Assembly (NCBI RefSeq): GCF_030403745.1
Contig: NZ_JAQMWP010000023.1
Location: 1 to 64,000 of the forward strand
Reading direction: 5' to 3'
Origin: Streptomyces sp. S.PB5
Lineage (GTDB): Bacteria; Actinomycetota; Actinomycetes; Streptomycetales; Streptomycetaceae
Length of the DNA stretch: 64,000 nucleotides
The notes below the pieces were generated by a model. That model did no database searches and was not told the DNA's origin. It worked only from the letters and a program-made list of their open reading frames with translations. Made by a program: the position numbers and the translations under genes. Shown here piece by piece: positions 16,755-26,262 of this stretch; positions within the stretch are counted from its first letter, which is position 1, and each line of letters begins with the position of its first letter.

Positions 16755-17372
16755 GTGGCAGACCCGGCACCGGATGCCGAACCGTCACCGCCGGAGCCCC
16801 AGTCCCAATCCAGGGCCATGAGGCGCCTCAAGGCGTTAGTGAACTGGCAGACCCTCCTCGCGGCCCTGGTGGCGCTGGTAGCTTCCGTCATCCCCGCCCT
16901 GATCACCCCAGACGCCGGCGCATCCTCTCCGGGAACCTTTCCGGAAACCGCCACGCACACCCCGGCAGATCCAAAGATCAGCATCGCTTCCTGGACAGAG
17001 ACGTCGTCGGCGCGCTCAGCCACGACATACGTCTTCACCGGCACCGTGACCAACCTGCCCGATATTGCTGAGATCCACGTCGTTATCAAGTCGCCGACCT
17101 CAGCAACTTCGACCAGCGCTGGAGCAGCAGGGGAACAGTGGCTCGTCTCGCCACCGGCCGAAGTTCTTCAAGACAACCGATGGAAGGTCACCTGGACGGT
17201 GCACCAGCGCCCACTGTCCGGCCAGTGGGTAGCTGTGGTCACAGGCGGCAACCCTGCCGCGATGTGCGAACCGCTGAATGAGTGCATCCGCGCGATGCTC
17301 CAGGAAGACGGGCCTAACGCCAAGGGCGTCTACTCGACGGCAACAATAGGATCGCGCCCTGACGGCCAGTAG
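16755..17372 (+). CDS. Single-pass membrane protein with an extracellular beta domain
   Basis: The start is GTG 16755 after AGGAGGGAGG; the frame is open further upstream but without a ribosome site. The 205-residue product has a proline-rich cytoplasmic head and one membrane span at about residues 32-52 (LLAALVALVASVIPALI). An outside domain of about 140 residues follows, with TYVFTGTVTNLP and WKVTWTVHQRPLSGQWVAVV, in Ig-like strand spacing. Two cysteines (MCEPLNECI) could form a disulfide. Function is unknown and no neighbour helps. Confidence 0.65.
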   Translation: MADPAPDAEPSPPEPQSQSRAMRRLKALVNWQTLLAALVALVASVIPALITPDAGASSPGTFPETATHTPADPKISIASWTETSSARSATTYVFTGTVTNLPDIAEIHVVIKSPTSATSTSAGAAGEQWLVSPPAEVLQDNRWKVTWTVHQRPLSGQWVAVVTGGNPAAMCEPLNECIRAMLQEDGPNAKGVYSTATIGSRPDGQ

Positions 17373-17690
17373 TTCTTAGGCGGGCAGGAACACGCACTGC
17401 TGGTACCGGGGGTGACCACCTTTCACCTCGTGACCACAGACCGAGGTTCAGAATCAGGCTCTGACGAAGCCTCGATACTTCTCGATCTCCGCCATCGCCT
17501 CGTCGACCGTGGTCTCCCGGGCGGTCGCACAGGTGGCGGGGCAGCCGTACGCCAACCCGCGTCCGGTGACGGCGGATGGCGTGCAGGATCTCCTGCGGGC
17601 CGCCTTGAGGGACGGCAACCGTGAGTCCCTCACCAGCAATCCCCTGAAGAAGGGTGATCATCGTGGCCCTCGCACTCCTCCGGCGCAGGC
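17373..17690. other. Degenerate sequence, no intact gene
   Basis: The minus strand carries scraps such as ARETTVDEAMAEIEKYRGF and LLQGIAGEGLTVAVPQGG in different frames. These suggest the end of a small protein gene broken by indels, but I do not recognise the family. Confidence 0.3.
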
Positions 17691-18010
17691 GGTCCAAGGC
17701 TGCCCTTTGCCGAGGCGGCGGGCCTCTCCGTCCCCCTCCTCTCCGGCGCGGGCGCCGTGGCGCGTGAGATCGTCGACCCGATGGGCTCGCCCATGGCGGG
17801 CGCGGACGTCACTGTCACCGCTCTGGACACCTATCGCGTCGCGGCACGGGGGACGGCCGACCCCTACGGCTACTTCCTCCGCCGTACTCCCGCCCGGCCG
17901 CTACAGCCTGCTGGCCGCCGCCGAAGGACTCCAGCCGCACCGCGGGACGGTCGATGTGGCGCCCGAGGGGATGACGCCCGCCGAACAGGTCCGGCTCCAG
18001 CCAGCGCAGG
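17690..18010 (+). pseudogene. Carboxypeptidase-regulatory-like (Ig-fold) domain fragment
   Basis: In two frames the strand reads AREIVDPMGSPMAGADVTV, AARGTADPYGYF and then AVLPPGRYSLLAAAEGLQPH. This is the pattern of carboxypeptidase-regulatory-like domains seen at the ends of Streptomyces transporters and surface proteins. A frameshift lies near 17880. No complete host gene remains on either side. Confidence 0.5.
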
Positions 18011-18076
18011 CACTCCGCGCTGGGCATGCTCAGCCCGGTGGAGTACGAACTCCGCACCCCACCGGTAGCGTGAAAC
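18008..18076 (+). pseudogene. IS3-family orfB, extreme 3' fragment
   Basis: The frame reads RHSALGMLSPVEYELRTPPV and stops. HSxLGMLSPVEYE is the conserved C-terminus of IS3-type integrases. The short sequence CAACTCGGGGCAG then occurs twice (18096-18108 and 18124-18136), which may derive from the element's terminal repeat. Nothing else of the element remains here. Confidence 0.65.
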
Positions 18077-18202
18077 CGAGCACCTCGACTCCACCCAACT
18101 CGGGGCAGTCCGCCGCCTCTATCCAACTCGGGGCAGACCGGAGCCTCCAGTGATCCCGGAGCGGTTCAGCTGTCCTATCGGTGCTTGTGCTGACGTGACG
18201 CC

Positions 18203-18700
18203 GTGGACGGGACGCGTTGGGTGCGCCACGTGCCCGACCCCGACCGTCCGCGTCGCGCATCTCACCTGTGGGCCCTGACACGCGACATCGACCTGTGGGA
18301 GGAATTCACAGGTCCCCCTGCACCGCACGACCCCGACGACTGCCTCGGGGATGAGCCACTGACGTTCACCGAGGACGCTCTCGATCCCACCTGCCGCTAC
18401 GGCGACCTCCAGCCCCATACCAGCCCCCGGCGCCCCCGCCGCGATCTCAGCGCAGCCACCGGCACCACACCCTCGGCACCGCACCCCCAGTCCCCCACCG
18501 CAACCCGGCCCGCCCCATCCAGCTACGACTCAGCGACCAGCAACGCGCAGCGATTGCCCGGGAGCTGGGTTGCCTTCCCTGGGAAGTGGGCCCCCGTCAG
18601 CTGTGCGCAGCCCCGATCCACCGCTACGGCCGCCGCGGCTACCTCGCATGCCCCCGCTGCCGCATCCACCCCCAGCGGTAACCGCATTGCTGACGAGCGC
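18203..18700 (+). pseudogene. Unrecognised, probably frameshifted reading frame
   Basis: The first frame gives DIDLWEEFTGPPAPHDPDDC and CLGDEPLTFTEDALDP. A second frame near the end gives AAIARELGCLPWEVGPRQLC and YGRRGYLACPRCRIHPQR with a CPRC knuckle. Codon use supports coding in each part, so one gene broken by an indel is likely. I do not recognise it. It may be a small DNA- or RNA-binding accessory protein. Confidence 0.35.
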
Positions 18701-18729
18701 TGACAGACATGGGGTTTCCTGGCGACGGC

Positions 18730-19232
18730 CTACCACCAGGGGGAGCAGCTGGTGTCGATGTTGTCTTCGTTCGTGTACAGCATCGCGCAGACCTGGAAGG
18801 CCCGGCTCGCCGAGCTGCTGCTCGGGTAGGCCGGGGTCGTGATTCTGGTGCCGGCCGACTTCACCTCGAACCGGCCGCACGTGATCGACGTCACTTTGTT
18901 GTCATTGGTGACATACATCCAGACGGCGGCCCTGACACCGGGTCCCCAGTGGCCGGCTCCTCCGGTACTCAAGACGCCCCACCCCATCTGTCTGCCGCCG
19001 ACGTTGCCGGCCTGCATCGCCCACGAGGCGACGGCGTGGGGCTGATCAACAGCGCTCCCGCCCCCGCCACACCCTGGCCGCTGAGACTGTCGGAGATGTC
19101 GGTGAAACCGTTGGCGCCTCCCGTGCAGTCAGAGGCCGCCGCCTGAGCCGCACCGGAAGAACCGGCCAAGAGCCCTGCCCCCGGTACGAACGCGGCCGTT
19201 CCCACGCCGAGGATCCGGCGGATAGTGTGCAT
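18730..19232 (-). pseudogene. Small secreted protein with one frameshift
   Basis: ATG 19232 follows CAGGGAGAAG and opens a signal peptide (MHTIRRILGVGTAAFVPGAG) ending near AQAAASDC. A frameshift close to 19050 moves the rest to another frame, which continues SWAMQAGNVGGRQMGWGVL and WMYVTNDNKVTSITCGRFEV and ends CSPWW. Joined, the product would be about 165 residues, with a mature beta-rich domain and several cysteines. Family unknown. Confidence 0.55.
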
Positions 19233-19499
19233 GTCTTCTCCCTGGTCGAAGAGCTGACAGCTCCCTCGGACCGGCTCATTACTGTCATGCCCGGCTGCCG
19301 GAACCTTCGTCATGTCCTCACGACGGTGTGGGACGGCACTTGGTAGGAGTGCGAAGGCGGGGCCGGCGACCTGCGTCTCCTCACGGCCCATGTCCCGGGC
19401 CCGGGACCGGGTGGCCCGCCCGCCGTCGGCCAGCCATGGGTACCTCCGCGCGGTGTGCCTTTGGCTGTTGCCCACAACGGGCCGCGCAGCCGCCGGCCG

Positions 19500-19955
19500 T
19501 CCCCGCGCCAAGCCGGTGGTGAGGGGCTTACGCCTGGCGGCAGAACGGCGGGAACAGTCAGCCGGCCAGAATTTCTGTTTGGCGACGAGACCGGTGAGGA
19601 AGATGCCGATCTCGGCCAGGACAGCGGCGCGCTCGTGCGGCCCGTAGGTGATGTCCTGGCCGGCGACGGAGTCGAAAGCGCGCACCTGGGTGTCCGGTCC
19701 GGCACAGACCAGGGCGCACCCGAGCTAGGGCAGGCCGAGGCTGAGTGCCCGGGTGCGGCGGTCATGGATGCGGGCGCCGTCGGGCTGCAGCACCCGGGGG
19801 TGGAGCAGGGAGTCGGCGCAGACCACGGTGGTGTTGATCTCCTGGGTGTCGGCGTGCGGGTAGTACGGCTCGTGCGCGAAGAGCAGGTAAACGTCCGTGA
19901 CCGGGGCAGAGCCGTCGCTCTTGCTGTGGGGTATGGGGTGCCGCCGGCGTATCAC
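19500..19955 (-). pseudogene. Unknown gene coupled to the amidohydrolase, interrupted by an in-frame stop
   Basis: GTG 19955 overlaps the amidohydrolase stop codon (GTGA), so this was the second gene of that unit. It reads VTDVYLLFAHEPYYPHADTQ to a TAG at 19725-19727. The same frame then goes on with LVCAGPDTQVRAFDSVAGQD and AAVLAEIGIFLTGLVAKQKF, which clearly continues one protein. The single nonsense codon is the main defect; the true C-terminus is unclear. I do not recognise the family. Confidence 0.5.
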
Positions 19956-21088
19956 TTCACCGACACTTCCATTCTGAACAGTTTCTCCGCATTTCGGAAC
20001 GCAATCTTTTCCTTGTCTTCGCGTGGCAAATCGACTCCGCGGAACCAGTCGGTCTGCTCCTTTATGTCCGCGAACGGGTAGTCGGTTGCGAACATCACTC
20101 GATCCACGCTTATGTACTTCAGCAGGAGATCGAGCAGTTCGGTCTGAGGGAATGCGCTGGTTGTGACCCAGAAGTTGTCCTGAAAGTATTGCCCGATGGG
20201 CTTCTCGAGCGAGTCTTTAGTCGGCTCGCCCATGTCATTGACGATCCGCTCGTAGTAGAAGGGAAGACCTTCACCCATGTGGCCGATGACGATTTTCAGT
20301 TTGGGGAATCTGTCGAAAACCCCGTACGCGATCATCCGAATACATTGGGTCAGCACCTCCTGGTGCCAACCATATCCAGACCCACTGAAAATGTAGTCTT
20401 GGTACTCTTCCGTGTATTTAGACCGTGTGGTGCTGTAGTAGATCTTGAAGACCTCGTCAGCTGGATAGCCGGGATGCAGGTAGATCGGCACATCGAGAGC
20501 AACGGCACGTGCCAGCACAGGCTCGAAATCGGGGTGATCGAGATACTTCTTCGCGATGTGCCCGTTGGTCAGTGCGCCCAAGAAGCCATCTTCCCGAACC
20601 GAGCGTTCCAGTTCATCCGCTGCCGCCTCCGGGCTCTGCAAGGGCAAGGTGGCGAAAGCCTTGAAGCGGCCCGGATATTTGGCGATTGGCCCGTCTACAA
20701 GTTCCCGGTTAAGACGATAGGCAAGGTCGATTCCCCCTTGCCCAGGGACATTTTGCACGGAGGGCGTATGAGCAGAGAGGATCTGAACGTTGAGTCCCCC
20801 CGCATCCATATCGCCGATGCGGCGTTGACCTAGATCCGAAAGACCAATTTCCTCAAGGAACGCTATATGATCCTGATTGATGGAGTTCAGCTTCAACAAC
20901 GTGGGATTCGAATAGGTCTCCTCCGTGCCGATGAAGGGCAGGTCCTGGTCCCGCCGTGAAATATCCGAAGTCTTGTCCGACGTCTCGTTCTCGCTCACTT
21001 CCGAGACAATGGCGTGCGTGGACAAGCCGGCACCAATGCCAAGTGCCGCGCTGGCGGTGAGAAAGCCGCGGCGTCCCATGGGCTTCAT
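19952..21088 (-). CDS. Tat-exported amidohydrolase-2 / decarboxylase-type TIM-barrel enzyme
   Basis: The 378-residue protein starts at ATG 21088 after GAGAGGGAC. It begins with a twin-arginine signal (GRRGFLTASAALGIGAG), then an amidohydrolase-2 barrel. Metal-site motifs are HPGYP, VIGHMGEGLPFYYER and FATDYPF, as in the ACMSD and gamma-resorcylate decarboxylase group. The usual N-terminal HxH is not evident. Codon use is markedly more AT-rich than in its neighbours, for example many AAT, TTT and AAA codons, so it was probably acquired from another lineage. It may act on an aromatic or imide substrate outside the cytoplasm (inference). Confidence 0.8.
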   Translation of the reverse strand: MKPMGRRGFLTASAALGIGAGLSTHAIVSEVSENETSDKTSDISRRDQDLPFIGTEETYSNPTLLKLNSINQDHIAFLEEIGLSDLGQRRIGDMDAGGLNVQILSAHTPSVQNVPGQGGIDLAYRLNRELVDGPIAKYPGRFKAFATLPLQSPEAAADELERSVREDGFLGALTNGHIAKKYLDHPDFEPVLARAVALDVPIYLHPGYPADEVFKIYYSTTRSKYTEEYQDYIFSGSGYGWHQEVLTQCIRMIAYGVFDRFPKLKIVIGHMGEGLPFYYERIVNDMGEPTKDSLEKPIGQYFQDNFWVTTSAFPQTELLDLLLKYISVDRVMFATDYPFADIKEQTDWFRGVDLPREDKEKIAFRNAEKLFRMEVSVK

Positions 21089-21506
21089 GTCAGTCCCTCT
21101 CTTCAGGCGTTTGTGCGGTGAGGTATCCGTACGGCATTCGTCTGCGAGATGCTTCCGGGGGTCTTCGCATCCTGCTCGCGCACCACGGCAGCGCTCCGGT
21201 CGAGGAACCGCTCGCCGGTGCGCAGTGGTTGTGGTGGAGCTGACGACCGCCCGCGTGCGCGCTGTGCGGGCCAGCCGCGGCGGCCCCACACCGTTGTCGG
21301 CGTGTGAGACCCCGCATGCGGCGACAGCGAACGTATGCCGCCAGCGCCCTGGTGGCCGCCTCGAAGCGCAACCGGCCGGGCTGCGCTTTCCCTGATGGTG
21401 CTGCGTCGACTGCCCTCACTAGCCCCTGCACACGGATTGCATCGCTTATCCGCATGCCTACTTCCTACCGAGCAAACCTGAGACGAACGTTAAAGAGCTG
21501 CTCACG
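21089..21506. other. Non-coding region upstream of the amidohydrolase
   Basis: About 400 bases with no supported gene. The first 20 bases hold the ribosome site of the amidohydrolase. The rest has no open frame with good codon use and no recognised insertion-sequence end. Confidence 0.4.
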
Positions 21507-21800
21507 CGCTCTGCCAAATGATCATTTGTGGGAGCTTCTCAAGCCGTTGCTTCCGCCGTGGCCCGATGAAGACGCCCGGCCCGCGGCCGGTGCCGGATCG
21601 GCAGTGCCTGCAGGGCATCTTGTACGTGCTGCATACCGGGATCGGCTGGGAAGACCTTCCGCAGGAACGCGGCTTCAGATCAGGCATGACGTGCCGGCGG
21701 CGGATCAAGCGGTGGATCAACGCCGGGGTGTTTCGACGATCTGCATCGGATCCTGCTTGCCCAGCTGAACACGGCAAACAAGATCGACTGCACGCGTGTC
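21507..21800 (+). pseudogene. IS5-family transposase, N-terminal fragment
   Basis: Three frames read in turn NDHLWELLKPLLPPWPDED, RQCLQGILYVLHTGIGWEDL with SGMTCRRRIKRWINAGVF, and LHRILLAQLNTANKID. This is the DUF4096 region of an IS5-type transposase. The catalytic half is missing, so this is a doubly frameshifted relic. Confidence 0.75.
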
Positions 21801-21923
21801 ACCTTGCCCAACGCGCAGAATCCAGCGCGGTCACGCGGTCGTCAACCACCCACGTCAGCGCGGCGCTTCATGCCGGCAGAGCCTGTTTCGAAGTGAACGT
21901 CCTTGACCTTGCTTAGCGTCCGG

Positions 21924-22505
21924 TCAAAATTCCCAAATCAGCTCTCGCTCATTGACGACGGCTCGTTCGTAACAGTCCAGGAGACCACCTGTCTCGATTG
22001 CCGTGGCCGTCATGTCGAGCAGCTCTGGCAGAGAGGTCCACATCGGGTGCGTTCTGAAGTGGCAGCCGACTTCGTGGTCAGCAGTTCCGATCCGTCCGTG
22101 CCGTCGCGTCGCGCGTAGATCGATCACCAGATGGTCGCCGGCGCCGTCTGCAGCGAAGGGGATCCATTGCCGGTGCCACCACGGTCCGTACTCGCGCTCG
22201 GGATCGCCCATCTCGGCGTCCGGCCGTTCCGGACCATGGATGCTGGTCAGACTCTTCCAGGTATCGACGATGTGCTGGGTGCTCAGCATCATCCAAAACG
22301 GTGGTAACAGGACACTGTCCGCTGTGCCGTCATGCCGAAGGAGCGACTCTGTCAGCGGGCGAGGAAAGGCGAGGCCGATGGCCTCTTCTGCCATCGCGAT
22401 CGCCGCGCGCTCGGCGGGAGGCGCCAGCTCGGCGAACGTGCGTGGTGCGTTGTCCGCGAGCCACGTCTCGATGCGGGCCCAAGACTCAGGTATCGAGGCA
22501 GTCAT
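21924..22505 (-). CDS. SMI1/KNR4 (SUKH) family protein
   Basis: The 193-residue frame starts MTASIPESWARIETWLADN. It shows the SUKH pattern: an N-terminal helix, FPRPLTESLLRHDG, a hydrophobic strand block, and the conserved tryptophan-rich middle YGPWWHRQWIPFAADGAGDH followed by LVIDLRATRRHGRIG. In Streptomyces these proteins often serve as immunity proteins, but no toxin gene is adjacent, so it is an orphan. ATG 22505 was preferred over 22547 because family members start at this point. Confidence 0.8.
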   Translation of the reverse strand: MTASIPESWARIETWLADNAPRTFAELAPPAERAAIAMAEEAIGLAFPRPLTESLLRHDGTADSVLLPPFWMMLSTQHIVDTWKSLTSIHGPERPDAEMGDPEREYGPWWHRQWIPFAADGAGDHLVIDLRATRRHGRIGTADHEVGCHFRTHPMWTSLPELLDMTATAIETGGLLDCYERAVVNERELIWEF

Positions 22506-22625
22506 ATGGCGGATCCTGCCAGTTGGCCCTGACATATCCGGCTCCACTCAACGACCCGTCGTTCAAGCGTCACGATGAATCGTTCCGGGTTCGGTAGGGA
22601 CTCGATCGTTTGAGAGGGTCGAGTT

Positions 22626-22952
22626 ATGGCACGTCCTTCCCAGTACCCGCTTGAGCTGCGCCGTCGTGCGGTGCGCATGGTCGCCGAGGTGCGGCCGGAG
22701 TACGACACCGAGTGGGCCGCGATGAAAGCGGTCGCCCAGAAGCTGGGCATCGGCACGACCGAGACGCTGTGCAAGTGGGTGCGGCAGGACCAGATCGACG
22801 CCGGGACCCGTCCTGGCACGACGAGCGAGGAGTCGGCCGAGCTGAAGCGGCTGAAGAAGGAGAACGCCGAGCTGAAACGGGCCAACGACATCCTCAAGGC
22901 CGCGGCGTCTTTCTTCGCGGCCGAGCTCGACCGGCCACACACACGCTCGTAG
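22626..22952 (+). CDS. IS3-family orfA (helix-turn-helix) protein
   Basis: The 108-residue product MARPSQYPLELRRRAVRMVA has the IS3 orfA helix-turn-helix (MKAVAQKLGIGTTETLCKWV). It ends in a leucine-zipper-like coiled coil (SAELKRLKKENAELKRANDI) and the usual AASFFAAELDRP junction. The frame is intact, but its partner orfB is broken, so the element is dead. Confidence 0.88.
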   Translation: MARPSQYPLELRRRAVRMVAEVRPEYDTEWAAMKAVAQKLGIGTTETLCKWVRQDQIDAGTRPGTTSEESAELKRLKKENAELKRANDILKAAASFFAAELDRPHTRS

Positions 22953-23577
22953 CGTTCATCGACGAGCACAAGGACCGCTTCGGCGGCGTCGAGCCGATCT
23001 GCCGGGTCCTCACCGACCACGACTGCAAGATCGCACCGTCCACCTATGACGCCCACCGCAAACGCCAGGCCGCACCCGCGGCCCGCACCGTCCGTGACGC
23101 CGAACTCAAGACCCTCATCACCGAGGCGTACGAGGCCAACTACCGTGTCTACGGAGCCCGGAAGATCTGGCGCCACCTCAACCGCCGGGAGGTTGCGGTG
23201 GCCCGCTGCACCGTCGAACGCCTCATGCGTGAACTGGGCATCACCGGAGCGGTCCGCGGCAAGAAGATGATCACCACCGTCCCCGACGCGAGCGCGGAAC
23301 GGGCCCCCGACCTTGTGGACCGCGACTTCGTCGCCCCGCCCCGAACCGATGCTGGGTCGTCGACTTCACCCACGCCTCCACGTTCACCGGCGTCGTCTAC
23401 ATAGCCTTCGTCGTGGACACCTTCTCCCGCCGCATCGTCGGCTGGTCGGCAGCCACATCGAAGGAGACCCGGCTCGTCCTGGACCCACTCGAGATGGCCT
23501 TGTGGCAGCGCGACCGAGCCCAACACCCTTACGAGAAAAGCGAGTTGATACACCACTCCGATGCCGGGTCGCAGGGC
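22949..23577 (+). pseudogene. IS3-family orfB integrase, frameshifted and cut by IS30
   Basis: The frame starts LVAFIDEHKDRFGGVEPICR, with HTH_21 features (YEANYRVYGARKIWRHLNRR, RLMRELGITGAVRGKK). A missing base near 23335 shifts the frame to NRCWVVDFTHASTF and VDTFSRRIVGWSAATS, which hold the first acidic residues of the DDE core. The gene stops at HHSDAGSQ, where IS30 sequence begins, so the last third is lost. Confidence 0.85.
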
Positions 23578-23623
23578 GGATTCAACTGGTCGTCGCAACA
23601 CCTCGTGACCAGCGAGGTGTTGG

Positions 23624-24834
23624 ATGGTTCGTCGTCAGCAGGCAGCCGATCGAGCGGTGCGCCCGAAGTTGAGGTCCCCGGGGCATCCGAAGTATCAGCG
23701 TCACGTCGAAGCGGCGTTCTGGGGCGAAATCGCCAAGGGTCTTCTCCCCGAGGAAGCGGCCGGGGTTATCGGCGTGGCGTCGGCGGTGGCCACGCGCTGG
23801 TATCGACAGTGTGGCGGCATGCGACCGTTCGATCCGAAGCCTCATTCGGGCAGGTACCTGTCGTTCTCCGAGCGGGAGGAGATCGCCCTCCTGAAAGCCC
23901 AGGGCAAGGGCGTACGCGAAATCGCTCGCTGCGTCGGCCGTGATCCGGGGACGATTTCCCGTGAGCTGCGGCGCAACGCGGCTACCAGAGGCGGGAAGCT
24001 CGATTACCGGGCATCGGTCGCCCAGTGGAAATCGGACATGGCCGCACGCCGCCCGAAAACAGCAAAGCTGGTCGCCAATCCGGGGCTGCACGCATACGTT
24101 CAGGAGCGGCTGTCGGGACAGATCAGCGCGCCCGATGGCACGGCGATCGCAGGGCCGGCGACGGGTGAGTGGACGGGGCGGAACAAGCCGCACCGCAAGG
24201 ACCGCGCATGGGTGCAGGCCTGGGGCCCGGAGCAGATCGCGAACCGGATCAAGCTTGATTTCCCGGATGATGAGTCCATGCGCATCAGCCACGAGGCGAT
24301 CTACCAGGCGCTCTACATCCAGGGTCGCGGGGCGCTCAAGCGGGAACTGATCCTGTGCCTTCGCACGGGCCGCGCGCTGCGCGCCCCGCGTGCTCGTTCG
24401 CGTCGAAAGGCCTGGGCGCACGTGACGCCCGAAGCGTTGCTCAGCGAGCGGCCCGCCGAGGTCGAGGACCGTGCCGTTCCCGGCCACTGGGAAGGGGACT
24501 TGATCATCGGGCTGGAGCGTTCCGCGATCGGCACGGTCGTCGAGCGGTCAACTCGATTCACGATGCTGGTTCACCTGCCGCGTGAGGAAGGCTACCGGCA
24601 CAAACACACGGTCAAGAACGGTCCTGCACTGGCTGGTTACGGGGCGATCACGATGAAGAACGCACTCGCCAATACGATGTCGACGCTGCCCGAGCAGCTG
24701 GCACGGTCGCTGACATGGGATCGAGGCAAGGAGATGTCGGCGCACGCGCAATTCAAAGTCGAGACCGGTATTCCCGTATTCTTCGCCGATCCTCACAGTC
24801 CATGGCAGCGTGGCACGAACGAGAACACCTATTG
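23624..24834 (+). pseudogene. IS30-family transposase, 5' part, cut by IS110
   Basis: The frame starts MVRRQQAADRAVRPKLRSPG. It has the IS30 helix-turn-helix (FSEREEIALLKAQGKGVREI, GRDPGTISRELRRN) and the DDE core with HWEGDLIIG, TWDRGKEMSAHAQF and DPHSPWQRGTNENT. At that point it breaks off into IS110 sequence. The missing residues NGLLRQYFPKGTDLSRW resume at 26178 on the far side of IS110. The terminal sequence GGATTCAACTGGTCGTCGCA marks the IS30 left end near 23577. Confidence 0.88.
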
Positions 24835-25079
24835 GTGCAGCCTTGGCGGGCCGGACTTCTTCGACGGGAGAGGTTCGGCGGGATCGTCGGGTGACTCGGA
24901 GAACACGTGCCGAAAGGCTTTCCGTTGAGATGTCCACGGCGGTCCACAGGGCGAGGGCCCTGGCCCGGGAGTGACTTGATAGAAGCCTGCTGAGCCGTCA
25001 ACTCGCAATAGGTCTGTCCCCTGACCAGGGCCCTCGCGTCTGTCCCGTCATCCGCGACAGCAGACAAGAGGACAACTCG
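24835..25079 (+). ncRNA. Candidate IS110 bridge-RNA region
   Basis: IS110-subgroup elements encode a structured bridge RNA in the non-coding left end upstream of the transposase. This stretch of up to 245 bases is the only non-coding space in the element and has self-complementary parts, such as GGGCCCTGG near 24957 and CCAGGGCCC near 25026. Location is the main evidence; the loops that pair with donor and target cannot be assigned by eye. Confidence 0.35.
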
Positions 25080-26090
25080 ATGGTGACAGTGGGGATCGAC
25101 CCGCACAAGCACGTCCACGTCGCAGTGGCCGTCGATGCCGACGGCAGGCGGCTGACCAGGCCGTTGGCCGTCAAGAACGACGCGAACTTGATCGGCGTCC
25201 TGCTCAAGTGGATCCGCACGATCGCCGACGGCACCCCGGTCACCTGGGCCATCGAGGACGGCCGCGGCTTCGCCCGCCGCCTGGCCGACGGCCTGCTGCT
25301 GACCGGCCACGAGGTGGTCTGGGTCCCCACCCGGCTGATGTCCGCTCACCGCAAACTGCACGCCGCCACCGGTTCGAAGTCTGACCCCGTCGACGCGGCC
25401 GCGGTCGCACACGCCGCGATCGCCACCCCCGGACTGGACCGTCACCGCATCGATGACCGTGTGCGCGAGCTGCGCGTTCTGGTCGACTCACGGGCCGACC
25501 TCGTCCGGCGCCGCACCATGGTGATCAACCAGATCAAGGCATACACGCACCTCTGGCTCGACCACACTCCGGACGACCTCACCCGCCGGCCCGGCATGAC
25601 CTCGCTGACGGCGCTGGTGGACACCGCGGACATGAGCGATCACGTCCGCCGGGTGCTGATCGAGATGATCACGGAGATAGACGGGCTGAACAAACGTGTC
25701 CGCGGACTCCAAACCACGATCCGGGAACTGGTCACCCCACTGGCACCCGCGCTCCTGGAGATCACAGGGATCAGCCCCGTCTCCGCAGCAGTCCTCCTCG
25801 CCGAAATCGGTGACATCACCCGTTTCACCAGCTCAGCGAAGCTCGCCCGCTACACCGGGACCGCACCGATCCCGGTCTACTCCTCCGACAAGGAACGCTA
25901 CCGGCTGCACCGAGGCGGCAACCGGCGGCTGAACAGCGTGCTCTACACGACGTCCATCGTCCAGCAGCGATTCCACCCGGGCGCACGAGCACTCCTGGCC
26001 CGCCACGAGCCGACCAAAGGAGCCCGCGGAGCCCGGCGCATCCTCAAACGTCACCTGGCGGAGCCCGGCGCATCCTCAAACGTCACCTGA
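25080..26090 (+). pseudogene. IS110-family DEDD transposase, C-terminus altered by a duplication
   Basis: The frame opens MVTVGIDPHKHVHVAVAVDA with the first DEDD aspartate. It continues through WAIEDGRGFARRLADGLL and GSKSDPVDAAAVAHAA and contains the Transposase_20 region (LEITGISPVSAAVLLAEIGD, RYTGTAPIPVYSSDKERYRL). A 32-base tandem duplication at 26026-26089 shifts the frame, so the protein ends early at 26090. Without it the frame would run LKRHLIDVIHRAMTQDRATW to a stop at 26170. The catalytic serine region is upstream of the damage, so residual activity is possible. Confidence 0.85.
26026..26089 (+). repeat. 32-base perfect tandem duplication
   Basis: The unit starting GCGGAGCCCGGCGCATCC occupies 26026-26057 and again 26058-26089 without a mismatch. 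Its length is not a multiple of three, so it breaks the IS110 transposase frame. It looks like a recent slippage event, because the two units are identical. Confidence 0.95.
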
Positions 26091-26177
26091 TCGACGTCAT
26101 CCACCGCGCCATGACCCAAGACCGAGCTACCTGGCAGCACCACATCACCCAACACCAGCTCGCCGCTTGACATAGAA

Positions 26178-26262
26178 GCGTCAACGGGCTCCTTCGCCAG
26201 TACTTTCCGAAGGGCACCGATCTCTCACGATGGTCCGCCGAGGAAATTGCGGCCGTCGCCCA
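26178..26262 (+). pseudogene. IS30-family transposase, 3' fragment beyond IS110
   Basis: The sequence reads NGLLRQYFPKGTDLSRW, then SAEEIAAVAHT, and continues the IS30 protein broken at 24834. It ends where IS5 copy 2 begins (GAGCCTTTTCC), so the last 20-30 residues are gone. Confidence 0.85.

Larger units (their letters stand above)
24835..26177 (+). mobile_element. IS110-family element inserted in IS30
   Basis: Its boundaries follow from the interrupted IS30 gene: left flank ending GAGAACAC, right flank starting CAACGGGCTCC. Similar short sequences occur near the ends (TTGATAGAAGC near 24976 and TTGACATAGAAGC at 26167-26179), so the true left end might instead be nearer 24975. The long non-coding left part is typical of the IS110 subgroup. 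Confidence 0.65.
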
